Source: G963667425 sp963667425 [NCBI: bacterium] | GTDB lineage: Bacteria; UBP6; UBA1177 | Direction: 5' to 3' | DNA: 64,000 bases | NCBI GenBank assembly: GCA_963667425.1 | Contig: OY763407.1 | Span: forward strand, 496,001 to 560,000 | Part shown: positions 55,835 to 64,000 of the stretch, one piece after another | Position numbering within the stretch: position 1 is the stretch's first letter | How the letters are laid out: each line of letters opens with the position of its first letter | Made by a program: the position numbers and the translations under genes | Notes under the pieces: generated by a model | What the model was told of the DNA's origin: nothing | What the model saw: only the letters and a program-made list of their open reading frames with translations | Databases searched by the model: none

Positions 55835-57967
55835 TTACCTTTTGCTTTTTGTGAAAAAATCAGCCATTTCTTCTCTTGTTTTAAGCTTAATAAACTTAGT
55901 TATTGCTTCTTTTGAACTGAAAATAGAACCTATCTCTGACAATATTTCAATATGTGCTGAATTATCATCTGGAGAGACTATAAGAATTATCAGTGTTGCA
56001 GGCATATTATCAAAAGAATTGAAGTCAATCCCTTTTTTACTGATTCCGATGGATATCATAGTTGATGATATCTCTTTTGTTCTGCAGTGAGGTATTGCCA
56101 GACCGTTTTCCATACCGGTACTGATCTGATTTTCTCTTTTAAGTATTTCATTTAACAGATCGCTGCTGTTTTTAATATTATAGGTAAGTGAAAGGTGTGA
56201 CACGAGCTCTTCTATAGCTTCTTTTTTGCTTGAAGCTTTCATGTCTTTAACAAAAGAATACTTTGTTATTAACCTGCCGATATTTGACAAGGAAGTTTCT
56301 TTTCTGCTTTCAATAATGCTCTTTCTGATTTCTTCTGTAAATATGGTTTCCTTTATTTTTGTGACAGTTTCATTTAAGAGAACTACTGATTCATACATGA
56401 TATTTTTTACAAAAAAAGTGTCATGTTTATCAGTCTTAAATATTATTTTAAGGGGTTCTTTGAACATTTTTATATATATGTTACCTTTTTTTATATTATA
56501 GACAGTTGAATCCAATTCCATCATATTAATGAAAAAACCTTCTTTTTTAAAATGTTTTATTATTGTATTTTCAATAAGTTCGGTAAGCTCTTCCGATGCG
56601 AAATTAAAAATAGTTGATTCCTTATCAAAAGTTCCTTTTTCTTTATATGTTCCTTTGCCTCTCTTTTTAAGAAGTATATTTAGTAATGGCGGTGCAATTA
56701 TTGTTGATGATAATGTCATCATAATTGCAACACCAAAGATGTTTTCATTAATTATTGAATTTGAAATTCCTATTCCTGCAACTATAAGAGCTACTTCTCC
56801 TCTTGGAACCATTCCAAGGCCTATTCTTCCCATGCCTAGTTTATTAAATCCAAGAAAATATGCAGGGATAGCACATCCTATAATTTTTGAAAATATTGCG
56901 CCAAAAGAATATATTATGCCAAATATAAGGGTTTCTTTTGATAAAATGGAACTTAGATTAACCATCATTCCCATCACTGTAAAAAATATAGGAACCAGAA
57001 ATGTTTCTATGGGATGTGTTTTTTCCTGAATAATATTGCTTATATCTGTTTTTGAGAGTGCCAGGCCTGTAACATATGCACCAATTATCATTGCCAAGCC
57101 TGCCTGTTCAAATATTCCTGCAACTATCATTGCTATGCCTATCGACACTACTGTGAAAACGGTTTTGCTTTTGAACAGTTTTAGAAATGCACTTATTTTA
57201 TGTGCCATTAGAAGGCCTGTAATGGTAAATCCCAGCCATACTCCAACAGCTTTGAGTGCAATAATTCCAATTTTACCCCACTGAACGGAATCTGAGTTTT
57301 TATTTATACTCGAAATTCCGATCACAATAGCAAGAAGTATTATTCCTAAAACATCATCTATAACAGCTCCTGCAAGTATTGTGACTCCCTCAGGAGAATC
57401 CATGCTTCTTCTTTCAGAAAGAATTCTTGCTGTGATTCCAACAGATGTGGCAGTTCCCATAACCCCAAGGAAAAGAGCTGTGGGATTCATAAATTCTATA
57501 TCTAAAAAAAGCACAGCTGTTGCCGCACCTATAAAGAAAGATACAATGATACCGCCTATTCCAACCATTGTGCCTGCAAAAGAATATTTAAGGAACAGTT
57601 TTATATCGGTTTCAAGTCCTGCGGAAAAAAGAAGAAGTATGGATGCTAATGTTGCTATTCCATAAAGTTCCGTAGATATAGGGAAATTGCCATGCATTGC
57701 AAAAAGTCCGTTTTCAAAACCTGGGAGAGGAATTGCACCGAGCATATATGGACCAATCAGTATTCCTGATGAGAGTTCTCCTAAAACGCTTGGCAGTTTT
57801 ATTTTTTCAAATAGTATTCCACCTGTTCTTGATGCAAATATTATTATTCCTATTTGGAATATAAGAACCATCATTTGGTGTACAATATTTGGAGAAGTTG
57901 CACTTTCGTTTGCAAAAATAATTCCTGGAGTTAAAAAGAAAATAATTGATAACAATAATTTTGCCAT
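55835..57967 (-). CDS. CPA2 Na+/H+ or K+ antiporter fused to EIIA
   Basis: The product has 710 residues. A signal-like start precedes about twelve membrane segments of the CPA2/KefB-type antiporter family (LPSVLGELSSGILIGPYMLG, LLFSAGLETD, VIDDVLGIILLA and PRGEVALIVAG). A linker of about 130 residues leads to a C-terminal PTS EIIA domain (about 565-710) with candidate phospho-His627 in AIPHCRT. PTS phosphorylation of the EIIA domain may therefore control ion exchange. It is co-encoded with HPr, which would be the donor. The ion transported is not determinable here. Confidence 0.88.
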   Translation of the reverse strand: MAKLLLSIIFFLTPGIIFANESATSPNIVHQMMVLIFQIGIIIFASRTGGILFEKIKLPSVLGELSSGILIGPYMLGAIPLPGFENGLFAMHGNFPISTELYGIATLASILLLFSAGLETDIKLFLKYSFAGTMVGIGGIIVSFFIGAATAVLFLDIEFMNPTALFLGVMGTATSVGITARILSERRSMDSPEGVTILAGAVIDDVLGIILLAIVIGISSINKNSDSVQWGKIGIIALKAVGVWLGFTITGLLMAHKISAFLKLFKSKTVFTVVSIGIAMIVAGIFEQAGLAMIIGAYVTGLALSKTDISNIIQEKTHPIETFLVPIFFTVMGMMVNLSSILSKETLIFGIIYSFGAIFSKIIGCAIPAYFLGFNKLGMGRIGLGMVPRGEVALIVAGIGISNSIINENIFGVAIMMTLSSTIIAPPLLNILLKKRGKGTYKEKGTFDKESTIFNFASEELTELIENTIIKHFKKEGFFINMMELDSTVYNIKKGNIYIKMFKEPLKIIFKTDKHDTFFVKNIMYESVVLLNETVTKIKETIFTEEIRKSIIESRKETSLSNIGRLITKYSFVKDMKASSKKEAIEELVSHLSLTYNIKNSSDLLNEILKRENQISTGMENGLAIPHCRTKEISSTMISIGISKKGIDFNSFDNMPATLIILIVSPDDNSAHIEILSEIGSIFSSKEAITKFIKLKTREEMADFFTKSKR

Positions 57968-57972
57968 TTAAT

Positions 57973-60900
57973 TTACCAGTTTTGTTTTTTTAAGCTTTTT
58001 TCTATGGTTGCTATAATTGTCTCTTTTTTAACAGGCTTGGAAAGATATGCATTACATCCGGCATCAATGTATTTTTTCTCATCACCTTTAAGTGCATTGG
58101 CTGTTAGCGCTACAACATAAAGGTTTTTATATTTTTCAGGTGATTTCTTCAATTCCTTTAAAACGCCCATTCCATCAAGAATCGGCATCTGTATATCCAG
58201 AAAAAGAATGTCATATTTTTTTGTATCAAGCATTTCAAGTGTTATTTGGCCATTTTCAGCAAAATCACATGTTAAGCCTTCAGCTTTAAGATATGCTTTT
58301 ATAAGCTTTTGATTAGGAATAGTATCTTCTGCAACAAGTATGGAGATATCTTTTAAATTAGTTCTTTTATCATTGACGTGGCTTTCTTCATTTTCCTCTG
58401 TTTCTTCTTTAAAATATTTATCAGGAATTAAATTTATTATATCTTTTAGTCTGATAAAAAGGGTAGTTATTTCAGGATTATATATGTTTGTATTCGTAGT
58501 CAGCTTCTGAATGTTGGCGGCTATATTGCCAAGCTCAGTCATTTTATAATTTAATGTTACCCCTTTAAGTGTATGGGATGCTCTGTTTATAGCTTTGATA
58601 TTACGCTCCAGGACAGTTTCTTCTAAAGATTTTATCATATCGGGAATATCCATAATTGTCTCTTTCAGGAGTGGCACAAGTATTTCATCATCCATGGAAT
58701 TAATCCATTTCTGAACCATTTTTTCTCCTTTCTTTATTATATGGCTGAAATATTCTCTCAGAAAATCTATAAATTTTATTTCTGTCTGATCTCCTTTCTG
58801 GAAAACTTTTAAAGTTTCTTTTTCAAGAAAAATGATTTCTTCTTTTGTTAGATCTTTGGCTGTAACAACAATTATTGGCATGATTTTTTCAGGATCTATC
58901 TTGTTTAGTTCTTTAAGGAATGTAAACCCATCTATTTCCGGCATCATAAGATCAAGTATGATAAAATCTGGAAGGAATCCGTTTCTTATAGCTTCAAGAG
59001 CTTTTTTTGCATCTGAAAAAAGACTTGTAGTATATCCTGCTTTTCTAAGGTAAGCAGAATATAGCTTTAATAGAGGTTTATCATCGTCAATCACAAATAT
59101 ATTTTTTATTCCTTTATCTGAATCGGAGGCTGTAAGAGCTGATTGAATATGTAAAAGTATATTTTCCTGATCTGCTGGTTTTTTTATGTAATCAACTATT
59201 CCATAATATATCATTTTCTCAATATTGTCAGCACCAGACCACACAATTACTGGAATGTGAGCTGTTTTTGTATTCTTTTTTAAAAGCCTGTTTATTTCAA
59301 AACCATTTAAACCTTTCATATTAAGATCAAGTAAAATAAGATCTATTTCTTCCTTTATAACAAGCTCAGAAATGTTATCTGTATTAGGCAATATTATAGG
59401 CTGATATTTGTTTTGAGATAAAAGAAGTTTCATATATGTAATATCATTTTCAGAGTCATCTATAACAGCAATTCTTTTATTTTCACCATTTCTGATATAT
59501 TTTATAAAATTTTCTTTTTCTGTCCTGAAATCTAAAGATATCGAAAGAGGCAAAGATATTGTGAAAGTGGTTCCTATTCCTACAGTGCTTTGCATATTAA
59601 TAGAACCGTTCATTTTTTCAATGAATCTTGAGGTTATGACAAGCCCGAGCCCACTTCCTCCATATTTGCGTGTAACGGAACCGTCAGCCTGTTCAAAAGG
59701 TTTAAATATTTTTTCCTGCTGTGTTGGGGAAATTCCTATTCCAGTATCTTTAATCACTAAAATTAAATTGTTATTTTCATAAGATATTTTTAGAAAAATA
59801 CCGCCTTCTTGTGTAAATTTCATAGAATTACCTATGAGATTTACTAAAATCTGATTTATTTTTATATCATCTCCAAGCAGTTTTTCAGGAACTGAATCTT
59901 CAATGTTAACCTTTAATGCCAGCCCTTTCTCTTCAGCTTTTAATAAAAATATTTTACTTATATGTTCAACAAGTTCTTTTGGAGAAAATGGTACAATTGA
60001 TAAATCCATTTTTCCTGATTCAATTTTGGAAAAATCCAGTATATCATTTATGAGTGCAAGAAGATTCCTACTTGAATCAATAATTGTTTTTAACTGATCT
60101 TTTTTATCTTCATTCCGTTCACTTTCCATAAGAAGTTCAGAAAAGCCTATAATAGAATTCATGGGTGTTCTTATTTCGTGGCTCATATTAGCCAGAAATT
60201 CTGATTTAGCCTTATTGGCACGCTCCGCCTCTATTTTTGCAGAATTAGCTTCATTGGTTCTTTGTAAAACTCTTTCTTCAAGTTTTATGTTGATGTTTAA
60301 AAGTTCTTTCTGAAGTTTACGTCTTAGTGTGATGTTTATTATAAGAAATATAATAAGGGCAATAAGTACGAGAAATGTTACAGCAATTCCAATTATTTTT
60401 GACTTTTGAGCTTCATAAAGAGAGTAAGGTTTGTTTATTATGATACTGTCTTTTGGCAGTTTTGTTCTGTCAATATTCCATTTTACAAGAGCATTGTAAT
60501 CAAATATATACTGATTTGGACTTTTCCATACAATTGGAATATCTTCAGCTTTTGATCCTTCTAATATTTTTAGTGCCATATCACCTGCAAGATTTCCTTG
60601 TTCCGTGCTACTTACAATGTATCCTCCAACAGCGCCGCTGTTCATACTGAAATCCCAGCTACAAAAAACAGGAACAGTGCTTGCTGATACTACAAGCTCA
60701 GCACTTTTTTTATAATCAAGGAAAATTTCATTTTTATCTCTGAAAAAACTTACATATAAAACTACATAGTCTGGTGGTAATTGTTTGAGTTTCTTTATAA
60801 GATCTTGAATTGTTATGTCTGCAATAATTTCAATTTTTTCAAATTTATTTTTGAAAGATGGAATTACAGATTTAAATTCTTCAATTACTTTCATTCCACT

Positions 60901-61446
60901 TGTCGTTTTTTCTGTAATGAATAATAATTTTTTTCTTTTTGGTTCTATTTTTGAAATAACTTCCATTGTTTCTTTAAAATCGGCTTTTTCATTGATTGCT
61001 GTATAATTATCAATGCCAGTCAGGTCTTCTTTTTTTAGAAAATTTATACCAACAAAAACAATAGGCGTGTCTTTAAAAATTTCTTTTCGATATTTTTTGA
61101 CAAAATCAAAAGCGTTATTGTCAACAGCAATGATAAGATTGTAATTAAATTTTTCGTTTCTGAATTTTATCATTCTGTAAAGTATCTGCTCATATTCATC
61201 ATTATACTGCCTTTTAGTATCCATATATTCTATATGAAGCTCAGCTTTTTCTTTTATTTTATTTCGAATTGCCTGAGTTATATTGTCTGTCCACATATAA
61301 CCCTGATGATATGATTGTAGAATCAGAACATGTTTGTTGTTATCAAATTCTTCGGCATTAAGATTTAATTTAAACAGTAATAAAAAAAATATAAAAACAA
61401 TTACTGAGGTAAAATTAGTTTTGAATTTAACTTTAAAAAGGAACAT
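57973..61446 (-). CDS. Hybrid sensor kinase: ABC-type sensor, three receivers, HPt
   Basis: The product has 1157 residues from the ATG at 61446, where AGGA lies upstream; an ATG 11 codons earlier is the alternative. A signal/anchor is followed by a periplasmic ABC-type substrate-binding-like domain (about 35-340), one membrane segment (about 350-372), then HisKA (His423 in MSHEIRTPM) and HATPase. After that come receiver 1 (LILLDLNMKG), receiver 2 (FIILDLMMPEIDG), an HPt domain (ASHTLKGVTLNY) and receiver 3 (ILFLDIQMPILDG). It senses a periplasmic ligand and can pass phosphate internally. It is the first gene of the seven-gene operon. Confidence 0.9.
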   Translation of the reverse strand: MFLFKVKFKTNFTSVIVFIFFLLLFKLNLNAEEFDNNKHVLILQSYHQGYMWTDNITQAIRNKIKEKAELHIEYMDTKRQYNDEYEQILYRMIKFRNEKFNYNLIIAVDNNAFDFVKKYRKEIFKDTPIVFVGINFLKKEDLTGIDNYTAINEKADFKETMEVISKIEPKRKKLLFITEKTTSGMKVIEEFKSVIPSFKNKFEKIEIIADITIQDLIKKLKQLPPDYVVLYVSFFRDKNEIFLDYKKSAELVVSASTVPVFCSWDFSMNSGAVGGYIVSSTEQGNLAGDMALKILEGSKAEDIPIVWKSPNQYIFDYNALVKWNIDRTKLPKDSIIINKPYSLYEAQKSKIIGIAVTFLVLIALIIFLIINITLRRKLQKELLNINIKLEERVLQRTNEANSAKIEAERANKAKSEFLANMSHEIRTPMNSIIGFSELLMESERNEDKKDQLKTIIDSSRNLLALINDILDFSKIESGKMDLSIVPFSPKELVEHISKIFLLKAEEKGLALKVNIEDSVPEKLLGDDIKINQILVNLIGNSMKFTQEGGIFLKISYENNNLILVIKDTGIGISPTQQEKIFKPFEQADGSVTRKYGGSGLGLVITSRFIEKMNGSINMQSTVGIGTTFTISLPLSISLDFRTEKENFIKYIRNGENKRIAVIDDSENDITYMKLLLSQNKYQPIILPNTDNISELVIKEEIDLILLDLNMKGLNGFEINRLLKKNTKTAHIPVIVWSGADNIEKMIYYGIVDYIKKPADQENILLHIQSALTASDSDKGIKNIFVIDDDKPLLKLYSAYLRKAGYTTSLFSDAKKALEAIRNGFLPDFIILDLMMPEIDGFTFLKELNKIDPEKIMPIIVVTAKDLTKEEIIFLEKETLKVFQKGDQTEIKFIDFLREYFSHIIKKGEKMVQKWINSMDDEILVPLLKETIMDIPDMIKSLEETVLERNIKAINRASHTLKGVTLNYKMTELGNIAANIQKLTTNTNIYNPEITTLFIRLKDIINLIPDKYFKEETEENEESHVNDKRTNLKDISILVAEDTIPNQKLIKAYLKAEGLTCDFAENGQITLEMLDTKKYDILFLDIQMPILDGMGVLKELKKSPEKYKNLYVVALTANALKGDEKKYIDAGCNAYLSKPVKKETIIATIEKSLKKQNW

Positions 61447-61593
61447 TTTAATAGTCCTGCTATTTGTAAAACCTTTCATATTCTTTTAAGAATATCCTGA
61501 GATAAAAATAATTTCAAGTTTTCTCTTTTAAACATCTTTGACTATTAAAAAATGTATTTTGTTTTATATGAAAAATAAATAATTTTGATTCAA

Positions 61594-63864
61594 TTATTTT
61601 GAAAGAGATGCTTTGAGAATTATAAGTCTGTTGTCACCATCATTTGGAACTTCAGTATTGTTTGTTATATTTGCCCGATAATCTTCCTGAAACAGACCTC
61701 CATATATTGTATAAAATGAGTTTGGATTGTTACCGCCTGGAATGTTAATGGAAATTCTCTGTTTTATAATGTCTCCTTTTTTCCAATATGAAGAAGGGTA
61801 GTTTCCATCTGCTATTTCTACATCTGCAAGAGTTCTCATTTTACCTGTATCTCCTTCAGCATGCATGAAGAACATATAATCTCTGGAAATATTTGATTTT
61901 ATAGGTGTTAAATAGAATTCGAATGTAAGTTTTTCTCCTGGTTTTGGATTGTCAGAACCTTGTAGAAGCGTATATCCCAGTATTTCAACAGAATCATCCA
62001 ATACCGCATTCAATGGTTTAATGTTCGGAGGTGTGTTTTTTACCATATATTGTTCTGACTTTGATGTATCTATTATTTTTCCTTTTCCATCAACGACCAT
62101 AAGAATATTTGATGGAACCTGTGATACAATTTTTGCAGATTTATTTATTCTTTTTAATAGGTTAAGGAGCCTTTTTTTATCAGATGTTTTTAAAATAACA
62201 TACTGCTTTCCTGGTTTTGAGAAGAAACGAAGAACTTTTTGTTCTTTGTCTGTGTTAAGAAAGTTGCCTCCACTTCCAAGCCAGAAAGATGCGCTTTTTC
62301 TGTTCCATTTATAATAATCTGCGATAGGTTCTCTTTCAGGGCTTAATTCCCAGTATTTTGTTATAAGAGGTTTTACCGAATAATATGTAGATATTGTAGG
62401 AAGAACCGATGCATTAAAATAAAATATAAAAAGTGCTGAAGATATAAAAAATGAAGGCAGGACAATGTGTTTATACTTTTTATGTGAATAGAGCACTGAA
62501 AGAAGAACAGCAATACCAAGAATTGTAATAAGTATTGGGAAAATATATCTGTAATCCGGCGTTCTTCCTCTGAATCGGTCATGGTAAAATGTAAAAATGT
62601 TTACCAGAAGAGATGGTTTGTTACCAATATCTCTTGCAACGGAAGCAAGCAGTAAAATAGAAACTATTACTTCTATTTTTTTGCCGACAGTGTTTTCTCT
62701 TTCAGTAAAATCGGCGAGATATTTACCTATAAATATGGTTATAAAAGGAGTTATAGGTGCAATATAATGATAAAACTTGGTAGATTGGAAAGCAAGAAAG
62801 AAAAATAGACCGGCTACCGTACTAAATATAAAAATATTCTTTCTATCTGTAAATGTTTCTTTTCCTTTACTGAAAAAATGGTAAAAAGCAGCAGGGATAA
62901 ACATTGCCCATGGGAACATCCCGTAGCCTATAACTTTTATGTATAGGGTAAAAAGATCATTAGGTTTATGAATGACTCCTGCAGCTCTTTTAAAATGATG
63001 GAAAATGATAAAAGTATCAAAAAATGTCTTTCCGGCATCAAACAGAAGATATCCGAACCAAGGCATAATTACGGCAAGATAAAGAAAAAAACCTATAAAA
63101 TGTTTTTTTAAGTTTTTCCATGAGAAGAAAGCAGCAAAATCTCCTGTAAGAACAAGATAAATAAAGAACATTGCTCCAGGCATTGCTATGGAAAGAAGTC
63201 CTTTGGCAAGAAATGCAAAACCTTCAAGGATATAAAAAAGATAAATAAAAGAATCTCTCTTGTTGATTTTTCCAAAAAAAGTCTTTTCATTATCATCTAT
63301 TTCCGCAAAGTAATAAACAGCAATAGCAATAACCGCAAGTGTATTAAAAACAATAAATGGAAGATCTACCATCACCTGTCTGCTTAATGTAAAAAAGTGA
63401 GGAGACATCATAAGAACAAAAGAGGCTGCAAGAGCAGCTTTTCTTTTCATAAGCCTTGAAAGCAGAATATAAAAAAAGTTTAATCCGATAATTCCGCATA
63501 GTGATATTGGAAGCCTTAATACAAACTCAGTCACCGCTACAGCAAACTGTTCAGGAAAAAGTTTAAGTAAGGCAAAGAAAGGCATAATAAACCAGAACAT
63601 AAGGGGTGGCTTTGACCAGAATCTGTTGCTGTTGCCATACCATAATCTAAAAAATGAATTATGATCCAAAGTTTCTTTTACGACCTGACTGTAATGATTT
63701 TCCCATGGATCTAAAAATTCAAATGAACCTAGCCATGCAAGATATAAAATTAAACCTGAAAGGGTTATGAAAAGAACAGCTTTCTTATCAACAGATGAAA
63801 ACTTTCCTTTTCTTATATCCTGCCATTTTTCCTTATCTTCATTAAGCCATTCTTTTAATTTCAT
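61594..63864 (-). CDS. GT39/ArnT-type membrane glycosyltransferase
   Basis: The product has 756 residues. About twelve membrane segments fill residues 30-500, with a soluble C-terminal half of strands. The conserved first loop holds Asp52 and Glu55 (DPWENHYSQV), as in ArnT/PMT-like GT-C enzymes. These transfer sugars from polyprenyl phosphate donors onto lipid A or protein. Donor and acceptor are unknown. The C-terminal beta region (about 600-750) is unusual in size. It starts directly at the pyrE stop (TAG-ATG), so the two are coupled though functionally unrelated. Confidence 0.85.
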   Translation of the reverse strand: MKLKEWLNEDKEKWQDIRKGKFSSVDKKAVLFITLSGLILYLAWLGSFEFLDPWENHYSQVVKETLDHNSFFRLWYGNSNRFWSKPPLMFWFIMPFFALLKLFPEQFAVAVTEFVLRLPISLCGIIGLNFFYILLSRLMKRKAALAASFVLMMSPHFFTLSRQVMVDLPFIVFNTLAVIAIAVYYFAEIDDNEKTFFGKINKRDSFIYLFYILEGFAFLAKGLLSIAMPGAMFFIYLVLTGDFAAFFSWKNLKKHFIGFFLYLAVIMPWFGYLLFDAGKTFFDTFIIFHHFKRAAGVIHKPNDLFTLYIKVIGYGMFPWAMFIPAAFYHFFSKGKETFTDRKNIFIFSTVAGLFFFLAFQSTKFYHYIAPITPFITIFIGKYLADFTERENTVGKKIEVIVSILLLASVARDIGNKPSLLVNIFTFYHDRFRGRTPDYRYIFPILITILGIAVLLSVLYSHKKYKHIVLPSFFISSALFIFYFNASVLPTISTYYSVKPLITKYWELSPEREPIADYYKWNRKSASFWLGSGGNFLNTDKEQKVLRFFSKPGKQYVILKTSDKKRLLNLLKRINKSAKIVSQVPSNILMVVDGKGKIIDTSKSEQYMVKNTPPNIKPLNAVLDDSVEILGYTLLQGSDNPKPGEKLTFEFYLTPIKSNISRDYMFFMHAEGDTGKMRTLADVEIADGNYPSSYWKKGDIIKQRISINIPGGNNPNSFYTIYGGLFQEDYRANITNNTEVPNDGDNRLIILKASLSK

Positions 63865-64000
63865 CTATTCTTCTCCCATGAAATCTGATTTGTTAAAAAG
63901 AGAAAAATGTTTATAACCTTTTGCCAGAATATTTTCTTTACCGCCTTCATTTCTGTCCACAAGAGCCAGAATAAAAGCAATTTTATATCCTTCTCTTTCA
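63865..64000 (-). CDS. pyrE: Orotate phosphoribosyltransferase, C-terminal fragment
   Basis: On the minus strand the frame enters from the right edge and ends at TAG 63865-63867, giving 44 residues. GYKIAFILALVDRNEGGKEN followed by HFSLFNKSDF matches the end of PyrE, whose DREEGG-type segment follows the central strand. PyrE makes orotidine-5'-phosphate in pyrimidine synthesis. The PRPP loop is beyond the window. The gene abuts the glycosyltransferase start with no gap. Confidence 0.7.
   Translation of the reverse strand, partial: EREGYKIAFILALVDRNEGGKENILAKGYKHFSLFNKSDFMGEE

Overview
This is an AT-rich window, estimated by eye at about one third G+C. Features pointing to a Gram-negative, flagellated bacterium are a TonB-dependent receptor, a beta-barrel-like outer membrane protein, fliP-fliQ-fliR, two periplasmic amidases, and an alpha2/beta2-type glycyl-tRNA synthetase. 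Three secreted lipoproteins have very acidic Asp/Glu/Ser linkers after the lipid-modified Cys, and one has Cys-rich 'CVEC..DC' repeats. That style is common in uncultivated Myxococcota/deltaproteobacteria-like lineages, but this is only a weak taxonomic hint. Most genes use ATG with a clear GGAG(G) site, and 1-4 nt overlaps inside operons are frequent.

Layout. 0-4.6 kb (+): a housekeeping operon of a truncated FabZ-like dehydratase, a DciA-like protein, HflX (without a recognisable G4 motif), ThiF and NadE. 4.6-9.2 kb (-): a sugar-nucleotide/glycogen operon of phosphomannomutase/phosphoglucomutase, GlgC and a divergent GH57 protein lacking part of the usual active site. 9.2-13.1 kb (+): tandem Na/phosphate symporters with PhoU-like tails, each preceded by 11/22-bp spaced TTAAC/CTAAC repeats resembling a Pho box. 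13.2 kb: tRNA-Ala(CGC). 13.3-17.0 kb (-): two sigma-54 activator relatives with complementary defects, then dapA and a Nudix hydrolase. 17.3-20.4 kb (+): an outer membrane protein, an amidase and a TauE permease. 20.3-23.6 kb (-): znuA-znuC-znuB plus a second amidase. 23.7-25.9 kb (-): two related lipoproteins. 26.2-31.5 kb (+): ilvE, ackA, fliPQR and a receiver/degenerate HD-GYP protein. 31.6-35.6 kb (+): TonB receptor, MFS permease and isochorismatase-fold hydrolase. 35.6-36.9 kb (-): a patatin and a small broken gene. 37.3-39.1 kb (+): a secreted caspase-like His/Cys protein and a secreted partner. 39.2-42.3 kb (+): glycerol kinase, monoacylglycerol-lipase-like enzyme and an acidic lipoprotein.

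The most unusual stretch is 42.4-46.1 kb. It has a non-coding array of AGTACGTCAGAAAA-type repeats on a 21-bp lattice, then two adjacent RlaP-family nucleotidyltransferases. Next come two diverged copies of a structured element of about 80 nt whose paired arms differ in compensatory ways. Each element follows one of two paralogous small proteins of unknown function.

46.2-50.9 kb (+) carries glyQ-glyS-recD. 50.9-61.4 kb (-) is a seven-gene signalling operon: a multi-domain hybrid kinase, a CPA2 antiporter-EIIA fusion, HPr, a receiver-PP2C phosphatase, a STAS protein and two related histidine kinases. It joins partner switching, PTS phosphorylation and two-component signalling around one ion transporter. 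The window ends with a GT39-type glycosyltransferase and the 3' end of pyrE on the minus strand.
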